64,000 nt of DNA from Corynebacterium sp. KPL1814 (GCF_000478175.1 NZ_KI515774.1:245594-309593), one strand, 5' to 3'; counted from the stretch's first letter, positions 51,832 to 61,993 are shown. Translations and numbers: made by a program. Notes: a model not told the origin generated them from the letters alone.

Positions 51832-53135
51832 GTTACCTCCACGATCCTCACTGATGGACCCGCGTAGCCGCCGCGTCGGCGCAGGATGTGGGTGATGACG
51901 ACACCAGCCATGCCGCACAGCCATACGGCTAGGACGGCAAGTGAAGCGGAGGTGAAATCGGGCATGGAGTAATTGGGGGCATCGGCAGAGTGGTCCAAGA
52001 CCATGCCAAATAACTGCGCGCCCAACATGCCGGAGGTAAACCCGCCCATATTGCCCAGGCCGGTAGCGGTAGCGACGACAGAGCGGTCCATGTTCTCGCG
52101 GATGATGTCGAAGCCATAATTCGACGTCGGCGTGCACAGCGCGAGGATAAAGGAGACCGCGGTGATCGCCGCCAGACCCCCGCCGGTGCCGAAGGCGAAG
52201 AATAGTACCCAGGTCAGTACGTGCAGGCTTACGAACCCGAGCGCGACCCAGGGGCGGATATTCTGCGCGCGGGAGGAAATCCGGCCGTGCAAGGGTCCGA
52301 CCAGAACCAAAAACACGGCCAAGAGGGTCAGTACGAGGCTGGCCTTGCCCTTGGACAACTCCATGCCTTGGGTCATCATGGGCATGCCCCACAGCATGAC
52401 AAAGACAATCAGCGGCAACATGCCGCTGTAGTGGATAAAGTATGCCTGCCAGGCAATAGGCGAGGTAAAGACCGCCTTCAAGCGCGCACCGATGCTGCTG
52501 CCCTGGGAGTTTGGTGGTTCCTTCTCCAGCGGAATAACCCCGAGCTTTTCTGGGGAGTCAGCGACCGCGACTGCGGCGGCAATGGCGACGAGGATGCCCA
52601 CTGCACCCAAGGTCACGAATGCCGCGGTCCATCCGGCTGTTCCTAGTAACCAGAGGAACGGGACGGCGGAAATGAATTGACCCATCTGGCCAATGGAGGA
52701 GGTCACCTGGGTAAACATTGGCGTGCGATGCAGCGGGAACCAGTAGGGCAGAATGCGCATCACCGACAGGAAGCCTGTGGCATCACCGGCGCCGATGAGC
52801 ACGCGCGCGATGATGGCTACCCCGTAATTGCTGGTAAAACCGAGCATGACCTGGCCGACGCCCATAATGACCGCACCTACCACGAGTAGGATGCGGGGGC
52901 CAAATTTATCGATGAGCATGCCGGTTGGGATCTGCGCGATGGCATAAACACCCAATTGCACGGAGGTAAATACCGCGATGCGCCCGGCATCGACGTCAAA
53001 GCGCTCGATGGCATCGAGGCCGGCAACGCCGAAGGAAGACCGCCCGGTAATGGCTACAAGGTAGACCGCCATGGCCGCCACCCAAATCATTAACGCCTGG
53101 GTTGTGATAACTTCTCTCGGATTTGGCTGCGACAT
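51828..53135 (-). CDS. MFS transporter
   Basis: 435 residues with 12 predicted membrane segments (for example VAAMAVYLVAITGRSSFGVAG; VVGAVIMGVGQVMLGFTS). The loop 2-3 motif is IDKFGPRILL (G-x-x-x-D-R/K type). It resembles nitrate/sialate-like sugar-acid carriers only in general layout; substrate unknown. Divergent from thrC with 38 bases between start codons. Confidence 0.88.
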   Translation of the reverse strand: MSQPNPREVITTQALMIWVAAMAVYLVAITGRSSFGVAGLDAIERFDVDAGRIAVFTSVQLGVYAIAQIPTGMLIDKFGPRILLVVGAVIMGVGQVMLGFTSNYGVAIIARVLIGAGDATGFLSVMRILPYWFPLHRTPMFTQVTSSIGQMGQFISAVPFLWLLGTAGWTAAFVTLGAVGILVAIAAAVAVADSPEKLGVIPLEKEPPNSQGSSIGARLKAVFTSPIAWQAYFIHYSGMLPLIVFVMLWGMPMMTQGMELSKGKASLVLTLLAVFLVLVGPLHGRISSRAQNIRPWVALGFVSLHVLTWVLFFAFGTGGGLAAITAVSFILALCTPTSNYGFDIIRENMDRSVVATATGLGNMGGFTSGMLGAQLFGMVLDHSADAPNYSMPDFTSASLAVLAVWLCGMAGVVITHILRRRGGYAGPSVRIVEVT

Positions 53136-53173
53136 GGCTGATACCTTACGCGTTAACTACTAGGATTCATCTT

Positions 53174-54616
53174 GTGAAGTATATTTCGACCCGTGATACC
53201 ACCGGCCAGCCCGCATCCTTTACGGATATCCTCTTAGGAGGGCTCGCGCCCGATGGTGGCCTATACCTGCCTGAAACCTACCCGCAACTGGATTCCGCCA
53301 CGTTGGATGCGTGGCGCGATGTGGTGAAAACCGACGGCTATGCCGCCCTTGCGGCCGAGGTCCTCAAGCTGTTCATCGATGATATTCCAGAAGAAGATCT
53401 GGATAAAATCGCCGCCCGGGCATATACCAGCCCGAAGTTTGCCTCCCCAGAGATCGCCCCGGTCACGGAGCTTGGTGATGACCTCTTTATCGGCCACCTA
53501 TCCGAGGGGCCCACCGCTGCATTTAAAGATATGGCCATGCAGCTTTTGGGCGAGCTTTTTGAATATGAGCTTGCCCGCCGCGGGGAGACGCTGAACATTT
53601 TGGGCGCTACCTCTGGCGATACTGGCTCTTCTGCCGAATACGCCATGCGCGGTCGCGACGGCATCCGCGTTTTTATGCTGACCCCGGCCGGGCGCATGAC
53701 CGCCTTCCAGCAGGCGCAAATGTTCGGCTTGGATGATCCGAATATTTTCAATATCGCCCTCGATGGTGTCTTTGATGATTGCCAGGACGTGGTAAAGGCC
53801 GTCTCCAGCGATGCAGAGTTTAAGGCCAACTACCGCATCGGTGCGGTCAACTCCATTAACTGGGCTCGACTGTTGGCCCAGGTGGTTTACTATATTTGCT
53901 GCTGGATCAAGGTCACCGATAGTAACGAGCAAAAGGTATCCTTTAGCGTTCCAACCGGTAACTTCGGCGATATTTGCGCCGGGCATATCGCGCGCAGCAT
54001 GGGCCTTCCCATCGATCGCCTCATTGTGGCGACGAATGAGAATGATGTATTGGATGAGTTCTTCCGCACCGGCAACTACCGCCCGCGCCCAGCTGCGGAA
54101 ACCATGGCCACCTCATCGCCGTCAATGGATATTTCCCGCGCCTCCAACTTCGAGCGCTTCGCCTTCGATCTTCTAGGGCGCGATGCCGCCCGCGTCGCGG
54201 ATCTCTTTGGCATCAAGGTCAAAGAAGGCGGGTTCAACCTTGAAGAAGACCTTATTACGGCCGCGCGCGAGGATTACGGTTTCTTGTCCGGATCCTCCAC
54301 CCACGATGACCGCCTAGCCACCATCAAGGACGTGCACGAGCGCTATGGCTACCTAGCGGATCCACACACGGCCGACGGCATCAAGGTGGCGCGTGCGGCC
54401 CAAAAAGAGGGCGTGACGACTCCCATCGTCTGCTTAGAGACCGCACTGCCGGTAAAATTCAGCGAAACCATCACCGAGGCCATCGGGAGCGCACCGCAGC
54501 CACCGGAGCGTTTTGCTGACATCCTGAACGCGGAGCGCCACGTGGCGGATCTGCCCAACGATGCCGCAGCGGTGAAGGACTTTATTACCTCAAGCATCAA
54601 GAACACGGAGGTGTAG
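53174..54616 (+). CDS. thrC: Threonine synthase
   Basis: 480 residues from the GTG at 53174, giving MKYISTRDTTGQPASFTDIL, as in C. glutamicum. The PLP lysine is in GPTAAFKDMAMQLLGE; GATSGDTGSSAEYAMRGRDG binds the phosphate. It turns O-phosphohomoserine into threonine. TAGGAT lies 7 bases before the GTG, so the message is likely leaderless. Length normal. Confidence 0.97.
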   Translation: MKYISTRDTTGQPASFTDILLGGLAPDGGLYLPETYPQLDSATLDAWRDVVKTDGYAALAAEVLKLFIDDIPEEDLDKIAARAYTSPKFASPEIAPVTELGDDLFIGHLSEGPTAAFKDMAMQLLGELFEYELARRGETLNILGATSGDTGSSAEYAMRGRDGIRVFMLTPAGRMTAFQQAQMFGLDDPNIFNIALDGVFDDCQDVVKAVSSDAEFKANYRIGAVNSINWARLLAQVVYYICCWIKVTDSNEQKVSFSVPTGNFGDICAGHIARSMGLPIDRLIVATNENDVLDEFFRTGNYRPRPAAETMATSSPSMDISRASNFERFAFDLLGRDAARVADLFGIKVKEGGFNLEEDLITAAREDYGFLSGSSTHDDRLATIKDVHERYGYLADPHTADGIKVARAAQKEGVTTPIVCLETALPVKFSETITEAIGSAPQPPERFADILNAERHVADLPNDAAAVKDFITSSIKNTEV

Positions 54617-54623
54617 CTACCAC

Positions 54624-54770
54624 ATGGCATTAGAAAACTTCGCCGGACCGGAGCACTATACCGAGTTCGATCTGGAAAAATTTATCCGCGACTTAAAAGC
54701 ACAAGCAGAGGCGGATAAGGAAGAACAAGACAAGGACTCTGCAGGTGACGCGGGTACGGATAGCCAGTAG
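54624..54770 (+). CDS. Small acidic protein, 48 residues, downstream of thrC
   Basis: ATG at 54624, seven bases after the thrC stop, reads MALENFAGPEHYTEFDLEKF, then a helical stretch IRDLKAQAEADKEEQDKD and an acidic end. It is too short for routine ORF calling. The frame shows coding character and overlaps the start of the next gene (GTG 54745) by 26 bases, with AAGGA for that gene inside. Function unknown. Confidence 0.6.
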   Translation: MALENFAGPEHYTEFDLEKFIRDLKAQAEADKEEQDKDSAGDAGTDSQ

Positions 54771-55587
54771 TCTGCTGGCAGCAGCAGGGCTCTTTACGGT
54801 GGCATCGTGTAGCACCGATGCCCCCCAGCAGCAGGATGGGGTGGTTGCGCAATCCACCGACACGCCACCGCCAGCACCGAATGAATTTTATGAGCCCGCG
54901 GTGGTGCCGGTGCCCCCAGGTGCCGCGCTGAATTTAACCACGAGCGACCCGCAGCCGGGCGAGTACTTTAACTTCCAGTCCTGCACCGCGGCGTGGTCTT
55001 TCGCGCTTGCCGATGGCCGCACCATCGCCGTGACAGTCTCCCATTGCGGCAAACCTGGCGATAAGGTCTGGGCCGGAACCCAAGAGGGCGACTTCGCCTA
55101 CCCAGCAGATCCAGTAGGCGAGGTGATCTATTCGGACTTCTTTGCAGAGGAGACCAATCATTTAGACGTTGCCTTCATCGAGCTTTACCGCGATGCGCAG
55201 TACTTCACCCCAGAAGAGGTGGCCACCACCGTGGCCACGCAGCTGGACAAGCTGCCGGATGCGGTGTGCAAGCTAGGCAGTTCCACCATTGTGACCTGTG
55301 GGAACGTGAAAAACGCGGTGGATTCCACGCAGCTCAACTACCAGGGCCTAGAACACGATTCCAACGCCGCCTTGGCAGAGATGTGCAGCGCCGTCGGGGA
55401 TTCCGGCGGGCCCGTCTATGGCGATGTGGATGGACGGCAGACTATCGTCGGCTTGGTTTCTGGAATCACCGAGCCCCTGGACGAAGGACATAGCTGCGAA
55501 GACACGGAACAAAACATTGACGTGGCCTTTACCACCGCGCCGGATATCCAAGAACTGGCGCTGAAGGTCCTCGGCCCCGTGGCGTAG
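54745..55587 (+). CDS. Secreted trypsin-like serine protease, lipoprotein
   Basis: 280 residues, GTG start. Signal peptide MTRVRIASSLLAAAGLF ending in VASCST (lipobox). The catalytic triad is visible: His in AVTVSHCGKPG, Asp in HLDVAFIEL, Ser in VGDSGGPVYG. Two or more disulfides are likely (six cysteines). Proteases of this chymotrypsin fold in corynebacteria are usually of unknown target. Confidence 0.87.
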   Translation: MTRVRIASSLLAAAGLFTVASCSTDAPQQQDGVVAQSTDTPPPAPNEFYEPAVVPVPPGAALNLTTSDPQPGEYFNFQSCTAAWSFALADGRTIAVTVSHCGKPGDKVWAGTQEGDFAYPADPVGEVIYSDFFAEETNHLDVAFIELYRDAQYFTPEEVATTVATQLDKLPDAVCKLGSSTIVTCGNVKNAVDSTQLNYQGLEHDSNAALAEMCSAVGDSGGPVYGDVDGRQTIVGLVSGITEPLDEGHSCEDTEQNIDVAFTTAPDIQELALKVLGPVA

Positions 55588-55617
55588 GGTCAGGCAAGAT
55601 TGGCTACGCTAGGTGGT

Positions 55618-56163
55618 ATGCCAACGCCTGATTATATTGTGAAGCTGCGCGAATCCATCGGCCACGATCAGATCTTCGTCCCCGCGTGCAGCGCCATCAT
55701 TCTCCGCGATGTACCTACCGGTGCTGCCTTGTGGGAGGTGCCATCCGTGCTTCTGGTCAAGCGCGCCGATAACGCGGTGTGGACCCCGGTGGAAGGCATC
55801 TGTGAGCCGGGTGAGGAGATTACGATCACCGCCTTGCGCGAGGTCAAAGAAGAAGTAGGCCTCGATGCCAAGGTGGAAGCGCTCCTGGGCGTTGGCCAGT
55901 CGGGCCCGGTAACCTATCCCAATGGCGATGAATGCATGTTCATGGGCACCGCGCTGCGCCTGTCTGTCGCCGACGACGCCGAGCCCGTCATCAGCGATGA
56001 AGAAAATACCGAAGCACAGTGGTTTTCGGTGGCCCACCTTCCAGATAGCTTGTCGCGCCGCCATCGCCTGATGATCGCGGATGCCGTGGCGCATCTTAAG
56101 CACCCGCAAGGCTTTTCTCCCCGCATGGGTTGGATGAAGCGCAGCGAGCAGCCCGGGCTCTAG
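55618..56163 (+). CDS. NUDIX hydrolase
   Basis: 181 residues from the ATG at 55618 (MPTPDYIVKLRESIG), preceded by TACGCT at -10 distance, so likely leaderless. The Nudix box is GICEPGEEITITALREVKEE followed by VG, complete. It cleaves a nucleoside diphosphate linked to another group; the substrate is unknown. An upstream TTG is less likely. Confidence 0.92.
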   Translation: MPTPDYIVKLRESIGHDQIFVPACSAIILRDVPTGAALWEVPSVLLVKRADNAVWTPVEGICEPGEEITITALREVKEEVGLDAKVEALLGVGQSGPVTYPNGDECMFMGTALRLSVADDAEPVISDEENTEAQWFSVAHLPDSLSRRHRLMIADAVAHLKHPQGFSPRMGWMKRSEQPGL

Positions 56164-56534
56164 CGCGTCTCCTGCGTGCCGATGAGCAGAAGTTGTAGCT
56201 CCTCCGCGCTATTCGCCACGACCAACTCTTGGGCGATACACTCCCGAGCCTCCGCCACGTCTTCATCGGACCCGCAGCATATGACCGTGGCATCGATAGT
56301 CAGCAGCAGCTTGCCGCGTCGCGCCAGCTCAAAAAATAACTCGCTATCTTCTGGTCCCCATTCCCAGGCGGTGCCGTAGAAATCCCGGGCGCCATCGCCA
56401 AGCCAAGAAGTTTCAAGCGTTAGGCCTGCTCGGCATAAGTAGACTCCGTCGCGACGCAAGCCGGCGAGCACCTCCCGCACTCCAGCGAGGTGCGCAGCAT
56501 CCCAGGCGATGAAGGTAATAGGAGAAGAGCTCAT
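56160..56534 (-). CDS. Hypothetical protein, about 124 residues
   Basis: From the ATG at 56534 (MSSSPITFIAWDAAHLAGV); an earlier ATG at 56561 is possible. A small soluble alpha/beta protein with LTIDATVICCGSDEDVAEAR. Its stop overlaps the NUDIX stop from the other strand. Not recognised. Confidence 0.6.
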   Translation of the reverse strand: MSSSPITFIAWDAAHLAGVREVLAGLRRDGVYLCRAGLTLETSWLGDGARDFYGTAWEWGPEDSELFFELARRGKLLLTIDATVICCGSDEDVAEARECIAQELVVANSAEELQLLLIGTQETR

Positions 56535-56564
56535 GGCCCGATGATAGATGAGGGAAGACATCTC

Positions 56565-57509
56565 CTAGTGAATCAATTCTTTGCGCGTGCGGCCTTCCCA
56601 GAGCCAGCCTAAGAACCGCGCCGAACACAGGCACCAGTGCGCAACAAGGAGCAAGGGAATGCTCAGCGCGATAACGTCAAGCCATTGCGATCCATTGACC
56701 AATGCCGTTTGATGCCCGCCCATGCTCACGGTGCCAGGCGGGAAGGTGCACGCCCACCACGCGGGAGAGTAGGGGACCCAGCGGGCAGCTCGCGGATAAA
56801 AAGTCACCATTGCATAAAGCGATAGCGGGATGGCAATAGCTAGGGCTATAAGCCCGTAGTACACGGAGATACTGCCTGGGTAGAGGACCTGCATTGCGGT
56901 AGTAGATTGCCCTACCACGCCTAATGGCACCCACGCGGTGGCGGATTTTCCACCACTAAAATCCACTTTGCCGTGCCAGGCTGCCCAGTAGACGTAGACA
57001 AATACCGGGACTGCCGTCAGCAAGGACATAGCGAAGAGCACGGTGCCCATGATGTGGTAGATCTGCCCGTAATCGAGGGCAAGCCATCCAGCCACCGATG
57101 CCGAAATCATCGGCCCCACCAAAGGAAGACCCCAGGTAAAGCGCGGCTCTCCATCGAAGCGGGTGAGCTGAATACCCCACGTAATGACGGTGACGGGGCC
57201 ACCCACCCAAAAGCCGACGAGGCGGAATATTCCAATGCCCGTCAACCCTGATAATGCCGCCCCAAGCGCGAGGACGCCGATGAAAAACATGGACCACTCC
57301 GCCATGGTGGTCCGCTCAAAACGAGGACTGCGGTAGCGGGCGTAACCAGCGGTCAAAACGACGAAAATGGCGCACGCAAATGCAGCAAATACTCCAGCGG
57401 CAATGAACATTTCTTCTTCAACCAACATGCGCGAGACGATGGAGGTACCCATAAGGCTGCCGGCCCAAGCCGGACCAGGCGGGGGAAGGTGGCGGAATTT
57501 ATCAGTCAC
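56565..57509 (-). CDS. TDT-family transporter (TehA/SLAC1-like)
   Basis: 314 residues, about ten membrane segments. PPPGPAWAGSLMGTSIVSRM at the start and the mid-region VGQSTTAMQVLYPG are in the TDT pattern (tellurite, dicarboxylate or anion channels). PPGTVSMGGHQTA lies near 255-267. Substrate unknown. Confidence 0.85.
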   Translation of the reverse strand: MTDKFRHLPPPGPAWAGSLMGTSIVSRMLVEEEMFIAAGVFAAFACAIFVVLTAGYARYRSPRFERTTMAEWSMFFIGVLALGAALSGLTGIGIFRLVGFWVGGPVTVITWGIQLTRFDGEPRFTWGLPLVGPMISASVAGWLALDYGQIYHIMGTVLFAMSLLTAVPVFVYVYWAAWHGKVDFSGGKSATAWVPLGVVGQSTTAMQVLYPGSISVYYGLIALAIAIPLSLYAMVTFYPRAARWVPYSPAWWACTFPPGTVSMGGHQTALVNGSQWLDVIALSIPLLLVAHWCLCSARFLGWLWEGRTRKELIH

Positions 57510-57670
57510 TACCTAGACTCTAGTTTCATCCAGAGCTTCTTACTTGGACTGAGCCGCTTTTTGCCCGGTGAAAACCCTCATGTGCGCGCTGGGGAGCGGC
57601 CACCGTCAAAGTGGGCGGCGGGTATGACGAAACTCTCGGGCACACTTACCTGTGCCAATGCAAGCAAAAA
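57510..57670. other. Gap between transporter and glnA terminator, no feature found
   Basis: I see no gene here; short frames lack starts. The transporter promoter must lie in it on the minus strand. Confidence 0.35.
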
Positions 57671-57705
57671 GAAAGCAGCCACCTAAGCATTGGTTAGGTG
57701 GCTGC
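57671..57705 (-). terminator. Terminator of glnA
   Basis: GCAGCCACCTAA (57675-57686) and TTAGGTGGCTGC (57694-57705), perfect 12-pair stem with 7-base loop; on the minus strand followed by TTTCTTTTT. Confidence 0.85.
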
Positions 57706-57743
57706 CTCGTAACTGAAGCTAGCTAAGAACTAGCAGCGACGCC

Positions 57744-59177
57744 TTAGCAGTCGAAGTAGAGCTCGAACTCCTGCGGGGTGGGACGCAGGCGCGCTGGGTT
57801 GATCTCGTTTTCGTACTTGTAGTTGATGTAGGTCTCGAGGAGGTCCTCGGTAAAGACATCACCCTCGGTCAGGAAGTCCATGTCTTCCTTCAGCGCCTCC
57901 AGGGAAGCCTCCAGGGAGGTTGGTGCCTGCGGGATGGACTCGGCCTCTGCTGGCGGCAGCTCATAGAGGTCCTTATCCACTGGGGCGTGCGGCTCGATGC
58001 GGTTCTTCACGCCATCCACACCGGCCATCATCATGGCGGCAAAGGCCAGGTATGGGTTGCTGGATGGGTCCGGTGCGCGGAACTCGATGCGCTTAGCCTT
58101 CGGGTTGGAACCAGTAATCGGGATGCGGATCGCGGCCGAACGGTTGCGCTGGGAGTACACCAGGTTGATCGGCGCCTCGAAGCCAGGAACCAAGCGGTGG
58201 TAGGAATTCAGCGTTGGGTTGGTAAAGGCGAGCACGGCGCCGGCGTGGTGCAGGATACCGCCGATGAAGTAGCGGGCGATATCGGAAAGCCCTGCGTAGC
58301 CAGCCTCATCGTGGAAGAGTGGCTCGCCGTCCTTCCACAGGGACATGTGGGCGTGCATGCCGGAACCATTATCGCCAGCCAGCGGCTTAGGCATGAAGGT
58401 CGCGGCCTTGCCCCACTCCTGGGCGGTGCGCTTGACCACGTACTTGAAGGTCTGAATGTCATCGCCGGCGTGCAGCAAGGAGTTGAAGCGGTAGTTGATC
58501 TCGTTTTGAGCCGCGCCCACCTCGTGGTGGAAGCGCTCGATCTGGAAGCCGACCTCTTGCAGGTTGGCCACGATGTCATCGCGGACCTCGCTGTGCTTAT
58601 CGTACGGCGGGGTGGGGAAGTAGCCACCCTTCACGCGGGTCTTGTATCCGGTATTGGGAGTGCCGTCCAGGTTGGTCTCGTTATCGCGGTTCCACCAGCC
58701 TTCATTGGAGTCCACCTCATAGAAACCGTGCTGCATATCGGTGCCATAGCGCACGGAATCGAAGAGGTAGAACTCGGCCTCGGCGCCGAAGTTACAGGTA
58801 TCGGCGATGCCCGTGGACTGCAAGTATTCCTCGGCCTTGCGGGCAATATTGCGCGAGTCACGGGTAAAAGGCTCAAAGGTAAAGGGATCGTGGACGAAGA
58901 ACTTGATATTCAGGGTCTTCGCCGAACGGAAGGGATCGATATGCGCGGTGGCCGGATCCGGCAGCAGCGTCATATCGGATTCTTCGATGGTGGTAAAACC
59001 ACGAATCGAAGAACCATCAAAGGCCAAGCCATTTTCGGCATCTTCTTCAGTAAATTCGCTGGCAGGGATGGAAAAGTGGTGCTCGGTGCCGGGGACGTCC
59101 GTAAAGCGGACATCCACGAACTTTACGTCCTCATCCTGAATAAATTGGACGATGTCCTGCACTGTCTCGAAAGACAA
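57744..59177 (-). CDS. glnA: Glutamine synthetase type I, GlnA
   Basis: 477 residues, the main ammonium-assimilating enzyme. [82 protein letters not shown] and the adenylylation loop [10 protein letters not shown] (Tyr target of GlnE) are intact. GGAGG precedes the ATG. It lies alone; its modifying enzyme is encoded at 46652. Confidence 0.98.
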   Translation of the reverse strand: MSFETVQDIVQFIQDEDVKFVDVRFTDVPGTEHHFSIPASEFTEEDAENGLAFDGSSIRGFTTIEESDMTLLPDPATAHIDPFRSAKTLNIKFFVHDPFTFEPFTRDSRNIARKAEEYLQSTGIADTCNFGAEAEFYLFDSVRYGTDMQHGFYEVDSNEGWWNRDNETNLDGTPNTGYKTRVKGGYFPTPPYDKHSEVRDDIVANLQEVGFQIERFHHEVGAAQNEINYRFNSLLHAGDDIQTFKYVVKRTAQEWGKAATFMPKPLAGDNGSGMHAHMSLWKDGEPLFHDEAGYAGLSDIARYFIGGILHHAGAVLAFTNPTLNSYHRLVPGFEAPINLVYSQRNRSAAIRIPITGSNPKAKRIEFRAPDPSSNPYLAFAAMMMAGVDGVKNRIEPHAPVDKDLYELPPAEAESIPQAPTSLEASLEALKEDMDFLTEGDVFTEDLLETYINYKYENEINPARLRPTPQEFELYFDC

Positions 59178-59200
59178 GATTGCCTCCTGTTTGTTGGCCG

Positions 59201-59217
59201 ATGAATTATCTGCCTAT
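59201..59217 (-). promoter_or_regulatory. Possible AmtR-like site upstream of glnA
   Basis: On the minus strand CTATAGGCAGATAAT (59217 to 59203) resembles the C. glutamicum AmtR nitrogen-control motif CTAT-N6-ATAG, with one mismatch. It is about 30-40 bases before the ATG, in the expected promoter region, and TATAGG or GATAAT could be the -10. Confidence 0.3.
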
Positions 59218-59295
59218 AGCCTACTAGTTTTATCCACCCGGCATGGCCATTGGCCTCGTTTCACTTCTGGGTGAGGGGCAACTAAATTGGTGAGC

Positions 59296-59769
59296 ATGGC
59301 AGACAAGCGCACGTGGCTCGATGGGCCCAATATTCCGGGCGAATATGACGATGCAGGAACCCCCGGCCGGTGGCCAGGTGAAAACTTGGGCTTGCCGGAA
59401 TCTGGGCCTGGGTCCATGGCGTCGGTAGGCCGCCGCGCAGGCGCCGTAGCCATTGACTGGATCATTTGCATGCTGCTGGCCAATCTCATCCACATGTTCA
59501 CCACGCAGCTCGGAGGCGTATCCTTTTTAGGCTACGCGCTCTGGGCGTTAATGGGCATCGTGTGCGGCTGGCTATTCGCACGCACCCCGGGCATGCTCAT
59601 CCTCGGCATGGGCGTGGCCCGCCTAGATGTGCCTGGCGCGCAGGTGGGCCTGTGGCGCGCGGCAGTGCGCACGTTGCTTACCGGCGTCATCTTTCCCGCC
59701 GCCATGGTGGACGCGGACGGCCGCGGCATGCACGACCGCGCAACTGGCACCATCGTTATTAACTCTTAG
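59296..59769 (+). CDS. RDD-family membrane protein
   Basis: 157 residues from the ATG at 59296 (MADKRTWLDGPNIPGEYDD). The RDD pattern is ASVGRRAGAVAIDWIICMLL (Arg, then Asp in the first membrane segment). Three membrane segments in all. Function not known; often next to glnA in actinobacteria. Confidence 0.88.
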   Translation: MADKRTWLDGPNIPGEYDDAGTPGRWPGENLGLPESGPGSMASVGRRAGAVAIDWIICMLLANLIHMFTTQLGGVSFLGYALWALMGIVCGWLFARTPGMLILGMGVARLDVPGAQVGLWRAAVRTLLTGVIFPAAMVDADGRGMHDRATGTIVINS

Positions 59770-59773
59770 CGGC

Positions 59774-59865
59774 GCGCGGGGATAAGTCCCGCGCACCGTA
59801 AAATTACGAAAACCACGACAGTCCCTGCAACCTTTCCCAATCGGGTGGTTGCAGGGACTGTTTCT
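59774..59865. terminator. Terminator hairpins between RDD and DUF4191 genes
   Basis: GCGCGGG (59774-59780) with CCCGCGC (59788-59794), then a perfect 15-pair stem ACAGTCCCTGCAACC (59818-59832) with GGTTGCAGGGACTGT (59847-59861) followed by TTCTGCTT. The second is a strong bidirectional terminator. Confidence 0.8.
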
Positions 59866-59922
59866 GCTTAAGAGCAAGGCGAGAGCCGAAAGCCTAGCCG
59901 GGGTGAGTGGCTAAAGCAGTAT

Positions 59923-60708
59923 TTAGCCCTTGCCTTTGCGCTGTTGCGCGCGGCGCATGCGGCGGTTCATACCGGACATGTTCTGCGCCTGTTGCGGCAT
60001 TGGGCCCTTAGGCATGCCGGGCATTGTTCCCGGCATGGAGTCCATGGCCTCAATGCGGCGGATATTTTCGTAGGTAGCGTTCTTATTGTAGTTGCGCGGC
60101 AGCTTCATGAGGTGGTTGCGCAGCTTGGAAACCGGCACCTCGTCCTCGCCGGTGCCGACGTAGACCTCATAGACCGGCACGCCGCCGGCAATCTTGTCCA
60201 CGCGTTTCTTTAGCTGGTTAAGGGAGGGGCGAAGGCGGTTCTTATTGCCCTCGCACACGAAGATGACGCCCGCATTACCGATGACCCTGTGGATAAGGTC
60301 CTGCTGGCGGGTAGCGGCGATGCCAGATTTTACGGACCATACGATGCCGACGGTATTGCGCAGCTGCTGCTCCAAGGCCCAACCGGCGGCGCCGGGTTGG
60401 TCTTCGACGCGCTTGTACATATCGCGTTCTAGGCGGCGGGTAAAAAGGAACATCGCCAAAAGCGCGCCCAAGCCCAGGCCGATAATCAGCATGAACCATT
60501 GACCGTTAAAGAGCGTACCAATGAGGAAGAACAAAAGGCCGACGCCGAGGAAGGCGGCCAGCATGATAGGGATGAGCGCCTTATCCTGCTTGCGTTGCAA
60601 ATTGAAGGCCTGCCACAACTGTGACCAGGTTTGCTTACGCTTTTGGCGCTTGGCCGCGCGTTCTTGCTTCTTGGCAGCTTTCATGGCTGCTTTGTCATCT
60701 TTCGCCAT
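59923..60708 (-). CDS. DUF4191 membrane protein
   Basis: 261 residues. A Lys/Arg-rich start, two membrane segments (LIPIMLAAFLGVGLLFFLIG; WFMLIIGLGLGALLAMFLF), then a soluble domain and a Met/Pro/Gly-rich tail ending basic. The family is confined to actinobacteria and is nearly always next to lipA, as here. Function unknown, but the link to lipoylation is constant. Confidence 0.9.
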   Translation of the reverse strand: MAKDDKAAMKAAKKQERAAKRQKRKQTWSQLWQAFNLQRKQDKALIPIMLAAFLGVGLLFFLIGTLFNGQWFMLIIGLGLGALLAMFLFTRRLERDMYKRVEDQPGAAGWALEQQLRNTVGIVWSVKSGIAATRQQDLIHRVIGNAGVIFVCEGNKNRLRPSLNQLKKRVDKIAGGVPVYEVYVGTGEDEVPVSKLRNHLMKLPRNYNKNATYENIRRIEAMDSMPGTMPGMPKGPMPQQAQNMSGMNRRMRRAQQRKGKG

Positions 60709-60791
60709 AGTTCCTACTTTAAGGGTCAGGTGACAAAAATGTTAAACGGCCCCCGCAGATGGCGAGGGCCGAGTAAGAATATTCCGGGATT

Positions 60792-61883
60792 TTAGCGCAC
60801 GGTTGCCGCGACCGAATTAGCATTGGCCGGAGTCTTGGCCATGCGGGTGGTTACCGGGGTTTCTTCCGAAGGACCGTACTTATCCAGCAAGGTGGATGCC
60901 TCTTGAGCGGTAGCGCCCTGGGAGGTCTCCTTAAGGTGCTTGAGGTTCTCCGGCAGCTCCAGGCCGCGCTTTTCCATGGCCTGCACGTACAGGCGGCCGG
61001 CGCGGTAGGAAGAGCGAACCAGCGGGCCGGACATGACGCCGCCGAAGCCCAGTTCCTTAGCCAGCTTGGAGTGAGCCACGAATTCCTCCGGGCGCACCCA
61101 GCGCTCGATGGGGTGGAAGCGCGGGCCGGGGCGCAGGTACTGGGTGATGGTGATGATGTCGCAGCCAGCCTCGCGCAGGTCGCGCAATGCTTCCTCGACC
61201 TCGTCCTCGGTCTCGCCCATGCCCAAAATCAGGTTGGACTTGGTAATAAGGCCGTAGTCGTGGGCCTGGCGGATAACATCGAGGGAGCGCTCGTAGCGGA
61301 AGGCCGGGCGGATGCGCTTGAAGATGCGCGGCACGGTCTCCAGGTTGTGGGCGAAGACCTCGGGCTGCGCCTCGAAGACCTCTTCGAGCAGGTCCGGCTT
61401 GCCAGAGAAATCTGGGGTGAGGTTCTCTACGCCGGTGTGCGGGTTGAGCTCGTGGATCTTGCGCACGATCTCCGCATACAGCCATGCGCCCTCATCCGGG
61501 AGGTCATCGCGGGTCACACCGGTAATGGTGGTGTAGTTGAGGTCCATTTCCTGGATGTTTTCGGCCACGCGGCGCGGCTCGTCGCGGTCGAGCGGCTCCG
61601 GCTTGCCGGTAGCGATATCGCAGAAGTCGCAACGGCGCGTGCACTTATCGCCGCCGATGAGGAAGGTTGCCTCGCGGGATTCCCAGCATTCGTGGATATT
61701 CGGACACCCGGCTTCTTGGCAGACGGTGTGCAGGGAAGCGCCGGCCACGCGGGATTTCATGTCCTCGTAGCCCGGTCCGGTGCGAACCTGGTTGCGGATC
61801 CACCGCGGCTTTTGTTCGATGGGCGACTCCGCATTTTTCTTCTCAATGCGGAGCATCTTGCGTCCTTCAGGCTTTACAGTCAC
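60792..61883 (-). CDS. lipA: Lipoyl synthase
   Basis: 363 residues, GTG start giving [17 protein letters not shown]. Radical SAM enzyme that inserts two sulfurs into octanoyl groups. The SAM cluster cysteines are in [13 protein letters not shown] and the second cluster in [20 protein letters not shown]-type and [14 protein letters not shown] segments are conserved. The tail beyond about residue 335 is variable. Downstream of lipB on the same strand. Confidence 0.97.
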   Translation of the reverse strand: MTVKPEGRKMLRIEKKNAESPIEQKPRWIRNQVRTGPGYEDMKSRVAGASLHTVCQEAGCPNIHECWESREATFLIGGDKCTRRCDFCDIATGKPEPLDRDEPRRVAENIQEMDLNYTTITGVTRDDLPDEGAWLYAEIVRKIHELNPHTGVENLTPDFSGKPDLLEEVFEAQPEVFAHNLETVPRIFKRIRPAFRYERSLDVIRQAHDYGLITKSNLILGMGETEDEVEEALRDLREAGCDIITITQYLRPGPRFHPIERWVRPEEFVAHSKLAKELGFGGVMSGPLVRSSYRAGRLYVQAMEKRGLELPENLKHLKETSQGATAQEASTLLDKYGPSEETPVTTRMAKTPANANSVAATVR

Positions 61884-61993
61884 AAATACTCACTTTATCG
61901 ATCAAAGATGGTGATGGCTAATAGCTCTTCTTGGTATAAGGCGCGCGGGCGCACAACTATTCCACGCTAGCCCCAAACTAGGGCCATGGGGGC

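Noticed and set aside
57987-59204. 405-codon plus-strand frame opposite glnA
   Set aside because: Antisense shadow of glnA with no ribosome binding site or domain.
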